From Brachyhypopomus gauderio (Eukaryota > Chordata > Actinopteri > Gymnotiformes > Hypopomidae), in NCBI RefSeq assembly GCF_052324685.1, contig NC_135224.1, forward strand, positions 20,092,412-20,156,411: a DNA stretch of 64,000 nt, written 5' to 3'. Position numbers and translations under genes: made by a program. Positions 1-11,720 of the stretch are shown here, in pieces. The notes under the pieces were generated by a model, which was not told the origin of the DNA, ran no database searches, and saw only the letters and a program-made list of their open reading frames with translations. Positions within the stretch are counted from its first letter, which is position 1, and every line of letters starts with the position of its first letter.

Positions 1-206
1 ATGTTAACACACACAATTTATTTATTTTACTATCATCACCTGTAAAGAAAGATCATGCCTGGAATTTCCCGTCCTAGTATGAAGAAAAACCTCAGTCAGC
101 GTGAGCTGAATATTTTAAGGTTGATATAAGATGTGTCAGGTGTTGTGATGGTGTGCCCTTGAGTGTGTTTTGTTCATATATGAAGTACAGTTTTTCTTCA
201 TTATTC

Positions 207-249
<43 letters not shown>

Positions 250-292
250 CTTGATGCAAGTGTGTCTGTTAAATATGCATCTCCGGGCTTCC

Positions 293-331
<39 letters not shown>

Positions 332-845
332 CTCTCTCTTTCTCAGACACTGATGTTTACAGCTCTTGTAAATCTCATTTTTCATTTGAGAAGAATGACA
401 CAAGGGTTTGCGCTACAGTCTTTGTACCATAGTGAAAAGAAAATCAATTTTGTCATAGAATATTTTCCAGGTAGTAAAGTGTTCTAGAACACCAAACACA
501 AGAATGGTATAATCAATTAGATCTCTCTGTCTGTCTCTCTGTCTCTCGGTCTGTCTCTCGGAGAGTGGCTGTTGTTGTGTGGGCGTGGCTGTGGGTATGT
601 GGGTGTGGCTGTGGTTGTGTGGGTGTGGCTGTGTGGCTGGGCCTGCCACACTGAGACACTTTCATTTGAGAATGCTTTACTGCTATAACTATGATTAATC
701 CATAGCAGTGCATGACACAAAAATTACAGGCGACATAAATAAACCAAGAAACCACACACAGAGTGAAAAAATGTATCTTAGAAAGGACAGACGTCTTCCC
801 ATTATGTCCAGAACATTAAGTGGTGTGTGTCTCTGCCTTCGCCAG
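1..845 (+). other. carmil3 intron, no exon seen
   Basis: CA repeat (209-248), CT repeat (296-340) and a GTGGGTGTGGCT-type degenerate repeat (about 565-640). No further exon with matching phase was found before the exon at 846. Confidence 0.6.
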
Positions 846-3800
846 GTGATGGAGCGTCTGTGTATGCGCGTTCAGCAGCAGGTGTGTTGTCTGAGAGCCG
901 CCTCGGACACGGAGGAGGTGCAGGCCGCCCGGCAGGTTCTGAAGGAGGCCAGGAACTCCCGCGCGGTGCGTCTGTGACACCTCCACTCCTCAAACGGGCC
1001 GGGATGATCGCTCGGAGGCGGTCTTGCTGTGCCTCTCTCTCTCGCTCTCTCTCTCTCTGTGTTTCACTCATCGCTGTGTGTGTGTCCCCTTGCAGCTCTA
1101 CCCATCTCTGTGTGAGCTGGCCCACGTGCTGTCCGTGGACGGGCCGGTCCGACAGAAGCTGGAGACCCTGTCTGGAGAACTGGCCAAAGCTGCAGACAAG
1201 GAACTTCAAGTGAGGGCCAAGAGGATGGATGGATGGAGAGATGGATGGATGGATGGATGGATGGAGAGATGGATGAATGGATGGATGGAGAGATGGATGA
1301 ATGGAGAGATGGATGGATGGAGAGATGGATGGATGGAGAGATGGATGGATGGATGGATGGATGGATGGATGGAGAGATGGATGGATGGATGGATGGATGG
1401 ATGGATGGATGGATGGATGGATGGATGGATGGATGGATTGTCGGGGCGATTGATTGATCGGTGGCTTCATCTGGCCAGGTGATTGTGGACTCCATGGTGT
1501 CTCTGTGTCGAGAGCTGTGTCCCATGTCCTCCGCCACTGCGGAGAACCTCTCGCCTCCTCTGTCCTCCATCTCGGAGCGCGTGTCCGTCCCTCGCTCTGC
1601 CATCCGCACGGCCCTGATGGAGAGAGCGGCGCAGGACGTCAACCAAGCCCTGGAGTAAGAGCTCCACCTCCACTCCCCTTCCCACGCAACCGTAATCCCA
1701 CCATAACCTTAATGCCACTGCACCCTTAATCCCACCATACCCTTAATCCCACCATACCCTTAATCCCACTGCACCCTTAATCCCGGCATAAAATAGTTCA
1801 ATGCAAATTACTGAAAGAGTTCCTAGGTAGTCAAAGAACTGATGCTGAACTAAAGCCCTCAGCGTATTGTACAACACAGGAGGCCGAGGTGTGTAGAAGT
1901 AAATGGTGGTTTTAATCTTCATGCACGGATGCAGCCATGAAACGCCACTTGTAGCACTGCGTGCTTCTGTCTCTCCCAGAGAGGTGAAGCTGACCGTGGT
2001 TTCCTACCTCACCAACTCCATCATGGACCAGATACTTCAGGAGCTCTACACCACACACAAGACCTTGGTAGGACTTCCAAACATTCTTCTGTGAGACAAT
2101 TTTGCCTCTTTCCAATTAGTTAATCTAATGATGTACTTAGTCCACAAATGGAATGAATTTCATCTTTGTTAGTAGTACAGCTGTTTGATGAAAATCAAGC
2201 AGACTGTTGTGTTCACGCCAGTGTGGGCATTACAGCGGAAATGCCTGGTGAGTATGTGCAGAAGCCCACGCTCGGCCCAGCGTGACGAGTGTTCAGAGGG
2301 TTCTAGTGAATCAAGGCAAACGTGAATCACTCTGACAAACCTCAGTGTCAGAAGGCGGCTTGTCAGTGGGCCAAAGTGGTTGGTTTGGGTAACATCGTGA
2401 CTAATTATACTATCGTCTAAGTATCATTGATCTCGGTGTGCAGCCTGACGCTATACCGTATGTCCTGTGTTCTCGTGATGTGCAGCTCCATCAGGTCTCG
2501 TTGATGCGTCGGCTGGAGGACGGTTGCACCGTCAGACGTACGCTACGTCACACCGAGGCCCTGGACGGCGCAGACGACGACTTCGCCATGTGCATAGTGA
2601 GTGCGCCGTTCTGAAGGCCCGTAACTGCGAAGACGTTCACACGTCGTGTTCGAGCGCTGGTTAAGTGCTTTCGAACGACACCGTCGCTCGCCCGTCTGTT
2701 TCGGTGCGATGATGTGGTGTGACGGTGTGACCACACCACTCATCGGCTCCATCTGTGTGCAGGACACCATAGCCATAAAGAAGCGCAGTTGTAGGACGAG
2801 GCGAATCCGGCCCGTCTCCACCAGACCGAGTGAGTCACGCCGCGGCCACCTGTTGGCTGCACGACTGGTCATTCACACGGTTAAGCTTATCGTTATTGGT
2901 TTAGTAATAGCTGACTCCTCCCCTCGCAGGCCTAGGAGATGACCCCGCCTCCTCCCCTTCACCAGCCATGCCCCACCCAGCCCCTCCCCTTTCACTCTCA
3001 GCCTCTTGGGAAACCTTGGCGTCCTTGCCTACCCAGGGTGCACCTCTACGTCATGTGACTCACTTCAGACCCCGCCCTCCAAGAAATCACAGGCCAGGAC
3101 ACGCCCCTGTAGATGTGGTAAGAGGCTAATCGCCAAGAAAAATAAATGTCCAAAATGTCACAAATAAGAAGGCACATTACTGTGATCGTCTAGATTATTC
3201 ATCTACCCACGCTCCTCCTCTTTAATTTGCCTCCATTTGAATGCGGTGCTTACAGCACTGTTTTCTCAGCCAGCTTGTGTTATTACCCTGCTGCTGTTTA
3301 TCCCTGGCTGGAGATCCTGAAATAGACTCTCGAGCCGCCCGGATGTTTTAAGAGCCGCTCCGTTTAATCACGTTTGCTCAGACCCGCGGGCCGGGCCGCA
3401 GGCTCCGCTCCAGATCCATCTGCAGATCCGTCTTGTTTGCTTATAAAACGAATGCATCATCTGAACACAGACTCAGCAGCCGGCGACCCGGTCCTGAGAC
3501 CCGGTCCTGAGACACGCTCCCGTGCCTGTCCTCCCCGGCAACCTGCATCACTCATGTCATCGCCGCGGCGATTTTCTGTCTCCCTGCAGCATCCCTCCGA
3601 AAACGGTGGCGTGCCGATGCCGGGCGACGGCCTGCTGGACGATGGACTGCCGGATTTCTACTCCAAGCGGGTCTTGCCCGACAGGTCTGTCGTAAAGTGT
3701 TTCAGTCTGCAAAACACAGAGTTCAACATTATCAGCTCTAATCTAGAATCTCAAAGTTTACAATCATCAAGGAGATTTTACATGTGTACAAGTAAGCAGC

Positions 3801-5250
3801 ATCTGTTATACAGGGGCAGGCCCAGTTACGATTTTTTAATCCGATTTATTTTAAAACTTTTCCGAAGATAGGCTTGATGCTAGCTAGGCTAGTTAGGCTA
3901 GCATGGCGACTGGAAACGTAAACAGCTTGTAAGTCCTCTCTGGCCCCGCCCCCATCTTTGTTTGTCCTGCAGTCAGCTCTCCGCCCACGGTCTCTCACAG
4001 GCCCTGAGGCGGAAGAAGAGACGCGGCGTGTTGTCCATCCTCACGGGCTTCCGGAAGAACCGGAGTTTTGCATGCGAGGTGCCAGACCCTGATGCCGGGG
4101 GCGGGGCCTGTGGCGATGAATGCCGCACCAAGTAAGCTCCTCCCTTTCATCCTCCACACAAGGCTGAACGTCATACTGTCCTACACCTTACAGTTAAACC
4201 ACTCAAACTGAAACTGTAGGCACCCTGTTCAGGGTTGCTTCCTGCCTTGCACTTCATGCTAGTAGCATAGGCTCCGCCCCCACAGTCCATGAAGCCAGGA
4301 TAGGCTCCGCCCCCACAAGCCAAGCTGCCAAGATAGGCTCCGCCACTGCACCACAGGCTGCCAGGATGGGCTCCGCCCCCACAATCCTGAGGCGGTTTAA
4401 GTGGTTTAAAAAATAAATGGCTTAGAAAATAAAATGCATGAATGAATAAAGAATCATGGGAGCAGAGAGATGTTTTCTAGTTTTTCCACCTTCTGTTCTA
4501 ATGTTCTTTCACATTTCCTTTCAGGAAATATTTGTGCATTAAGGAATGTTTTGGTGTGGTTGTTGTTTTTTGGATTCATATATTTGCAGCTCAGTGGAGC
4601 GCAGGTTTCTCTTACGTAACAGACGATGGACATTATATACACACACACATATATATACATGTATAGTGCTGCCTGTGGTGTCGGTGCTAAACATTTTCTT
4701 TGGTTTTCTCAAAAGTAAAAGCCTCCCAACAAAACGACTTTTAGCCTGTGTCAGCTGTTTCCCAAAAAGCAGGCCTGATAAAGGATTTAATTATTTGATT
4801 TTGTTTTTTTGTTTTTTTGGTAGAAAAGGTCAAATCAGTTCTGTGGTAATGTGTTTAAATATAATGATTGCCATTTTGCTTTATCATTGAACGGACACAC
4901 TTGTTCAGGCTGTTTATTCTCTCAGATTTTTTGTTATATTTAGTAATGTGTTCTTTATTTTGCTCTGATCATTATTGTTGTTTTATATTATTCCTGTTGT
5001 GTCTTGTTCCAAACCTTAGTGTCACCACAGAGAATGTGTACTCCGTGATTCAGCACCCCAAGGATCTCGAGGGGGTGGAGCCACTGAGCAAGGGAGCCAA
5101 TGGCATGCTAATGGAATTGGGGGCGGAGAGAACGCCTCAGCTCTCCCGACGACCAATTTACAGCATACCGTTGCCAGGGATGACAGGGTTCAGCCCACCT
5201 TTCCTCTTACAGAGACAAGTATGCTCAATTTGACCAGGTCCACTTCAACA

Positions 5251-5303
<53 letters not shown>

Positions 5304-8271
5304 GTGGCCGAATGTTAATACCACTGCCCAGGAAGCTTTCAGACAGCTAAGCAGGAAAATATAGATTATAGAAAGTTAATTTGAAGTCTTCTCCAAATCA
5401 CTCTTTTCTCTCAACAGTCACCTGACTACAGCGAGGTGTTGAGCTCCTCAGAGGTGAGTCTCGCCAGCGAGGACACGTCCAGGTCACCTGACTGCCAGGC
5501 AGAGGGACAGACGGCCCCTCAGGACGGTCACGGCCAATCAGCTGAGACAGGGGCAGGAGTGGGGGCGGAGCTAGAGCTGCGTGAGAGCCAACAGAAGCCA
5601 ATTCCTCCGCCTCAGAGGAGAAAGCCCAGTAAGACCAGTGCGAGATGCTGCCACCTGCTGGAAGATTTGAGTAATGCTGCTGATTTTTATAACCGACCCG
5701 TCACGACCTGGGAACAAAAATAATTCTGGACCTTAGGGATTGTGAATATGAATGTGAAAACACCGTTAAAAAACAATTCATCTTTCGGCAGTGCAGGGAT
5801 TAACTGGGCTTAATTTGCAGTGCAGGGATTAACTGGGCTTAATTTGCAGTGCAGGGATTAACTGGTCTTAATTTGCAGTGCAGGGATTAACTGGGCTTAA
5901 TTTGCAGTGCAGGGATTAACTGGGCTTAATTTGCAGTGCATGCAAATGTCACTGATGTTTTGAACGCCTTTGCCGTCGGAGGCTTAGCCCTTCTGTCTGT
6001 CCCTCTGCTTGGGTTCAAAGACAAATCCGCAGAAGATAATGAAGATGTGAGAGCCGGGTCTGAAGAGAGGGATGACAGAGGAGAGAGAGCGAGGGATGAT
6101 GGAGGTCAACACGAGTACCCACAAAGAGCCCATGGAGAAACTCCACCCAGTCCTGAACAGGTGTGTAAGGTGTTGGTGTGCATGTGTGTGTAATCAATAA
6201 TATCATCCATTTATATATGCCTTTGTTTGGACATATATAAATATTAGTGGTGGGACTTTAACGCGTTAATTTCGATTAATTAATTACAGGAAAATTAACG
6301 CACTAAAAAAATTAACGCATTTTAACGCACGATACACTTTTGCATCGTGGAATGTTTCTCAGTGCACGAGTTCCAGGCGTACAGATTATATGGACGCACG
6401 ATAAGATGAGCATGATGCAGATGACTGAAGAGGCTACGCTGGTGGATGGGAAATTTAAATATAAGAAACTTCCAAATGGAAGTTCAAACAAAAATAGTGT
6501 TATTTACACTTTATGTAGGAAGAGTTCGCTTATCACAGGAGCACTTCCACCCTTCGTTACCACCTCAACGCAAAACATGTTGCAGCTAAAGCTGGGCGTA
6601 CACTGCGATATTTTAAATCGTGTACTCAGCTCCAGCTCAAACTGTACGACTTAAGCTGGGCGTACACTGTGCGATTTTTGGCCCATTTTCAGCCGATTTT
6701 TCACTCGTGCGACTATTTTTCGATCGGGCCGAGTTTCGGCTCAATCGCGTGTCGTGCATCGTATAGTTTACACAGGTAAACGAGGAGCGATTCACACCTC
6801 ACGACCAACTCCCGATCAGAAATCGCAGCGTCGCAAGAATATCAAACATGTTTGAAATTCAAATCGCTCCTCGTGAGATCGCATGAGAGCGTCGGGTCGT
6901 ATAGTGTGAGTATGTGAATCGTGAGCTGTGAATTTTTAAACCCTGCGATTTAGTCGTACAGTTTGAGCTGGAGCTGAGTACACGATTTAAAATATCGTAC
7001 AGTGTACGCCCAGCTTAACTCGTTGCGGAGAGTCGGCTCGTGGAGCTGCTTCAACAGTGCGATACTCTCACGAGGAGCGATTTGAATTTCAAACATGTTT
7101 GATATTCTTGCGACGCTGCGATTTCTGATCGGGAGTTGGTCGTGAGGTATGAATCGCTCCTCGTTTACCTGTGTAAACTATACGATGCACGACACGCGAT
7201 TGAGCCGAAACGAGTGAAAATCGGCTGAAAATGGGCCAAAAATCGCACAGTGTACGCCCAGCTTAACGCGCAGGTCAGTAATGATAACTTAGCTGCTAAA
7301 TGTATTCCTAGTACGATAGGGTGACCTAAACGTCCGCATTTCACATCCTGTCCCGGTCGTCCCGGGTTTTTTTTTAAGTGAGGAAATGTCCTGGTTTTTA
7401 AAGTACCTTCATTGGACTATTAAGACTGGATTAAACTTTCGCGAGTGACCGTAGCGCGCGACTCCGCACGCGTTTATACATGACGCGTCATATTATTTGT
7501 GTTGTTCGCTCTCAGTGGTCGAAGATAAAGACTTACAAGAAGCGCTGCACATTGCGTCAACTGATGCAAGTTATGAACTACCGTCCAGGGGTGAGTTTCC
7601 CAAAACGTTCTTAGCACCAAGTACTTCTTAACCTCGTACGTAAGAACGAGGGGAAAAAAAACAGGTTATTACTCAAGTAAAACAGATTATTGTGAAGAGC
7701 GCCACAAATGTGGCTCTGACTGGGGATCACTGGACCTCTGTTAGCAACAAGAATGATCTTGGTGTGACAGCTCATATTATAGATGATGAATGGAAGATCC
7801 AGTCATTTGCTTTGAGCATGCAGAAGACCACTTCTAGGCACTATGGAGATGCCTGTGGCAGAGGCCTGGGAAATTTAAGAAAAGTATACCATCTAAAATG
7901 GTATTAAAAAACATCTTCTGATTTACTTCAATTCTTCCAATATCCTGAGCAAAACTCCCAAAATTAAACAACATTTTTGGTCAGAATTTCCAATGTTCTG
8001 AACTGTTTTCTGCACTCATAGATTAGTCTGTGTAGTAGACTGGTGGAAAAATAAACAAGATGTTGAAGTTTGATTATGTTCATTGATTCATTCATCATTC
8101 AAACTTAAATTAATATTTCTCATGTTAAATACTGAAATGCGATTAAAATGCGATTAATTTCGATTAATTAATTACAAAGCTTCCGATTAATTCGATAAAT
8201 TTTTTTAATCGCGTCCCACCCCTAATAAATATTCAATGAAATGCGTCTACACTACGCTCCCATTACCTCTG

Positions 8272-8330
<59 letters not shown>

Positions 8331-9127
8331 CTCCAGTTATACAGTTCACCTAAGAAATCTCCACTACGTGATGTGCCCAGTGAGAAAAGACCTCTTGTCC
8401 CGCCCGCCTCCGCCAAGCCTGTACTTAGATTGGTCGATTCTCCTGTCAGTCAAGGTTATTGATTCACTTTAAGTCATGTCTGGTAAAAATTGGAAGCAGT
8501 TGTCTTTTTATGTATTATAAAAAATGAACCAAGATATCAGTGACTGAGTAATCTATATTATCATAATGTTAAAGGCATCATGTAACTGATTATGTTTCCA
8601 GTGATGATGATGATGAGGATGATGATGATAATAATGATGTTTTATGGCTAGATGATGAAGAAGAGCCCATCTCAATCCGAGATCTCATCAACGCTCAGAG
8701 TAACCTAACGTCCGACTCGTGCGAGGAAGGTAAGTCCCTCCACACACACCGTACCGTATCGTAGAGACAATCGTACGGTTTGATCATTCATTGGCTGCCT
8801 ACTGCCCATAACGTCAGTGTCCTCCAGACCTTCATCAGGGTCTGCTCCTCCTCTTCACTTCCTGATGTCATTCAGCCCAGCGCAAATGTCGTATGACCTC
8901 GTATGACTTAGTTTAAGAGGTGGCCATATATTATGATGGCTGATGACGTAAGTAACCTGGGTAATATGATATGATGGTAATATGAACTTGGGGTCCACGA
9001 CTTCCAGTAAATTCAGATAAAGGCATCGGAAACATGACATGTCTCGAAACCATCTTGGCGCCCCCTGCTGGCACCAAGGTGAATTGTCAGTGGAGGGATC
9101 TCTCTTATTGCTTGGTGTGCCATAGTG

Positions 9128-9178
<51 letters not shown>

Positions 9179-9247
9179 ATTATCTAAGTAGATGGCTCTG
9201 AGATGAATGAATTCAGATTCTTTCCCACTGTGTTTCTTCCATCTCTC

Positions 9248-9329
<82 letters not shown>

Positions 9330-9371
9330 GATCATCCAAGTTCAGTGTCAAGCAGCAGTGAAACCTCATGA
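846..9371 (+). CDS. carmil3: CARMIL-family capping-protein regulator, C-terminal 15 exons (5' end outside window)
   Basis: The product is an actin regulator that binds capping protein at membranes and removes it from barbed ends. Coding exons are 846-965, 1096-1209, 1479-1654, 1980-2067, 2486-2596, 2763-2829, 2930-3117, 3590-3684, 3973-4131, 5020-5218, 5418-5628, 6021-6160, 8337-8454, 8652-8729 and 9331-9371. Together they make 1905 nt (634 residues plus TGA), and all phases join. The first exons encode the helical dimerisation region ([32 protein letters not shown]). The seventh exon carries the capping-protein interaction motif at 3046-3096 ([17 protein letters not shown], matching L-x-H-x-T-x2-RP). 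The next exons give [14 protein letters not shown], a basic RRKKRRG stretch, and a proline/acidic tail ending in SSSSETS. The leucine-rich-repeat part must lie to the left. Resemblance to CARMIL3 is best, from remembered sequence; CARMIL2 is the alternative. The weakest joins are 8454 to 8652 (weak donor and acceptor, chosen on phase) and the exon at 8337. Confidence 0.82.
1221..1440 (+). repeat. GATG tetranucleotide array in a carmil3 intron
   Basis: About 55 units of GATG with interspersed GAGA variants fill most of the 269-base intron between the exons ending at 1209 and starting at 1479. The array is open in several frames (WMDG-type peptide), which is an artefact. Confidence 0.95.
1690..1790 (+). 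repeat. 17-bp repeat, about 5 copies
   Basis: Units resemble CCTTAATCCCACCATAC, with a CTGCA variant. Located in a carmil3 intron. Confidence 0.8.
4255..4390 (+). repeat. Degenerate repeat containing GGCTCCGCC
   Basis: Four imperfect copies of a unit of about 36 bp with GGCTCCGCCCCCAC cores, in a carmil3 intron. The GC-box-like cores are probably incidental. Confidence 0.6.
5788..5940 (+). repeat. 29-bp repeat, about 5.3 copies
   Basis: Near-identical units beginning GCAGTGCAGGGATTAACTGG, with one G-to-T change in the third copy. High identity points to recent expansion. Located in a carmil3 intron. Confidence 0.92.
6588..7265. mobile_element. Interlocked inverted-repeat (MITE-like) insertion
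   Basis: Four blocks lie in the order A (6588-6652), B (6653-6880), A' (6952-7018), B' (7069-7264). A' is the reverse complement of A, and B' of B. A and B both begin AAGCTGGGCGTACACTG. Flanks are TTA/TAA-like. It interrupts the hAT relic just after the BED finger, so it is younger than that element. No coding capacity. Confidence 0.75.
7692..7800 (+). pseudogene. hAT transposase fragment
   Basis: The translation contains [20 protein letters not shown] and [19 protein letters not shown], the conserved core strand region of ZBED-like hAT transposases. It is cut off by stops and has no intact surrounding frame. Confidence 0.65.
8273..8329 (+). repeat. TG microsatellite against a carmil3 3' splice site
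   Basis: About 28 TG units end 7 bases before the acceptor of the exon at 8337. They replace most of the polypyrimidine tract. Confidence 0.95.
9241..9329 (+). repeat. CT microsatellite forming the last carmil3 acceptor tract
   Basis: About 44 CT units run directly into the ag before the terminal exon at 9331, so the microsatellite itself is the polypyrimidine tract. Confidence 0.95.
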
Positions 9372-10351
9372 CCAATCAGCACTCAAGCTCTGGTTCTGTA
9401 CACAAGAAGAAATGTCAGAGTTCAGCAGAATCAAAGTGGTCCGAGGGCAAACTGGGAGAGGAGAAGAGTTCTGGATGTCGGTAGAAATCAATAGTGGTAC
9501 AAAAATGTAATAACAACAGCTCTGATTCTCTCAGTTACATTTCTGTCTCACGATGCTTCACGTGGAGTCCCACATGGTCACAAACAACAACCTTCACACA
9601 CTCATGTTCCGTCTGAGAGGTCATATCAGTTTATTTGTCAAATCCTCCATCATACGCAACCGCTGCTTTCTAGTTCTGATGTCTCTCCTTTCTCTTTCTC
9701 TTTCCGTCTCTCTTTCACACCTTTCTCTCACTCCCTCTGTTCTTTCATTCTCTCCCCTCTCTTCCCTTTCTCTTTCTCATCTGGCGTGCTGTCTCTTTCA
9801 CGCTCAAACAAAGGTATAATTACTAATATGTCCATACTGCTCACCCTAAGCCAGATATGACTGGCTTACACAGCTTGCTTTGACATTTCAGGATATGATG
9901 CATCACCACATTGATCCATCTGTTTCGCCTTTATTTCCAGATTACAATCCATAAACGTTCACTGTGTAGCATTTCACACTTTGTACTGTTTCTCCTGCCT
10001 CCATGTAATCTTCAGATATGTGCTGATGTTTAATGGACATCGATGTCCATTAAGCCTAATAGGAAATTTGTAAATATATGAATGAGATTTTGCACTAATC
10101 ATTGATTCAGTAATAATCGCCATGTCTTTAGCAGCCACATTCATCATTAATGTTGTGGATTTTAAATTTGCTGGGGTGGGGTGTTCGTTTGTTTAGAGAC
10201 GACAATGTCACGGTCATTTTTACGGTTCCAGTCCTGTTCTTGTCCAGATGAATATTATGAACATATGTGGTAACTATTTTACGCTATTGAGTGAGATTTT
10301 GCTGCTTTTGCGTTAGCTCTATTTTCTACTGACAGTGATGTAAATGTAACC

Positions 10352-10357
10352 AATAAA
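10352..10357 (+). terminator. Candidate polyadenylation signal of carmil3
   Basis: AATAAA lies 981 bases after the carmil3 stop codon, with no better hexamer closer. This makes 9372 to about 10375 the likely 3' UTR. Further AATAAA-like hexamers near 11400-11470 could serve longer transcripts. Confidence 0.45.
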
Positions 10358-11563
10358 AAGGTGTCTCTATGCAGAATGTCTTGAATGGCTTTGGTGAATC
10401 CTCAATTCTGTTTAAACTGGGTCTCGGATGGTTAGTTTTACTTTCACTGCGTCTCCCGGTCCTACACGTTTTCCATGAGGAATTATAATGTTTCTCATAT
10501 ATTTTCTGAAAGGTGCTGTTATATAATGGGGAATATGTTGAGTCAGTATGCAGGCTAATACGTTTAAAACGCTACTGCACTGCAATAGCAACTTTTTGAC
10601 GCGCTCATTGCAGATGAAACAGCGGCCTTTTGAAATAACGTCCGCGTATATTGGTTGCTGGTGAACTTTTACCGTGTATATTGGAAAATAGTGATACGAG
10701 TCCCTTTCACACTGGACAGTGTTGTCCTACTGTCACATAAGAGTCTAACGTAAAGCCACAGGTTCAAGCTCCAGCTATGAGCTGTAATTCTCCAGGATAC
10801 AGCAGTGCAATTTGAAGAGTTTTACTCCAAGTATGCACATCTGAAAATACACTCAGTTATATGAAATGTATTTACGATGTAGTAGTTATAATGCGGTGTT
10901 AAAGAAAATGACTCGGTGATCATATGTAGTTCATGTAATGGACTACAGAGGGCACTGCGGGACTGCATCCAGAACCTTACAAACACCGCCGTCCATGGCC
11001 ACAAGGGGCAGCACTGGGAAATATCGATCCATATTTATTCTACTAAACCTTCCGCACATAGCAGGAGATAACCGTCCCAAGGAGGTGGCTGTATCATCAG
11101 TTTTTCACGATAAAAATAGAGCAGACAAGCAAAGTTTGAAGTGTTTTTTTGTTTCCCTAAGCTAAAATAGGTTGGCATTTGTATGTTTTACAGTGAATGT
11201 GGATCTGTTTTTAGAATTACGTGTCAGTGTTTTCACAGTGTTGATTTAATGGTTTAGTTCAAAATGTACAGAGCTTGTCTGTTGCATATTTGACCTGAGG
11301 AACGTTCCTCTTAAGGGTCCAGTCCTATCTTCAAGCAGAGGGGCCCACGTTCACTCTGCACTTCATTATTACGTGTGTGTGCATTCAAAATCAGTCTGTA
11401 ATAAACGTATATTAAAAAGTAGCACACATTCAATTTCTTTCAGCAGATAGAAAAAAATTACCAATAAAACACCATTTATGATACTCATACCTGCAGACAT
11501 GAGGAAAACAGCAAAATGTGTGTTGCTATGGCCGAAATTACATTTGATCAGACAAAAGAGTGT

Positions 11564-11720
11564 TCCTTCTCTCTCCCTCTCTCTCTCCTCTTCCCTCTCC
11601 CTCTCTCGCTCTCCTCCTCCCCCTCTCTCCTCCCTTCCTCTCTCTCTCTTCTCCTCTCTCTCCTCCTCCCTCTCTTTTCCTCTCTCTTTTCTCCTCCCTC
11701 TCTCTCTCTTTCTCTTCTAA
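11564..11720 (+). repeat. CT/CCT-rich tract
   Basis: Impure CTCTCC tract of about 155 bases between carmil3 and rem2. Its open frames (Ser/Leu/Pro-rich) are artefacts. Confidence 0.9.

Larger units (their letters stand above)
6246..8225 (+). mobile_element. hAT-like DNA transposon relic in a carmil3 intron
   Basis: The ends are near-matching inverted termini (AGTGGTGGGAC and, reversed, AGGGGTGGGAC), followed by related AT-rich subterminal blocks containing CGATTAATTAATTAC. An 8-bp duplication TAAATATT flanks the element (6238-6245 and 8226-8233), which is the hAT hallmark. Inside are broken transposase pieces. A BED-type zinc finger with a shifted frame lies around 6420-6590 (TLCRK, then YHLNAKHV), and [19 protein letters not shown] lies at about 7700-7760. 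An inverted-repeat element is nested between them. It cannot be autonomous. It lies in the intron between the exons ending at 6160 and starting at 8337. Confidence 0.75.

Noticed and set aside
846..9371. Assignment to CARMIL2 rather than CARMIL3
   Set aside because: The [29 protein letters not shown] and DFYSKRVL stretches fit CARMIL3 better from memory, but this was not tested by search.
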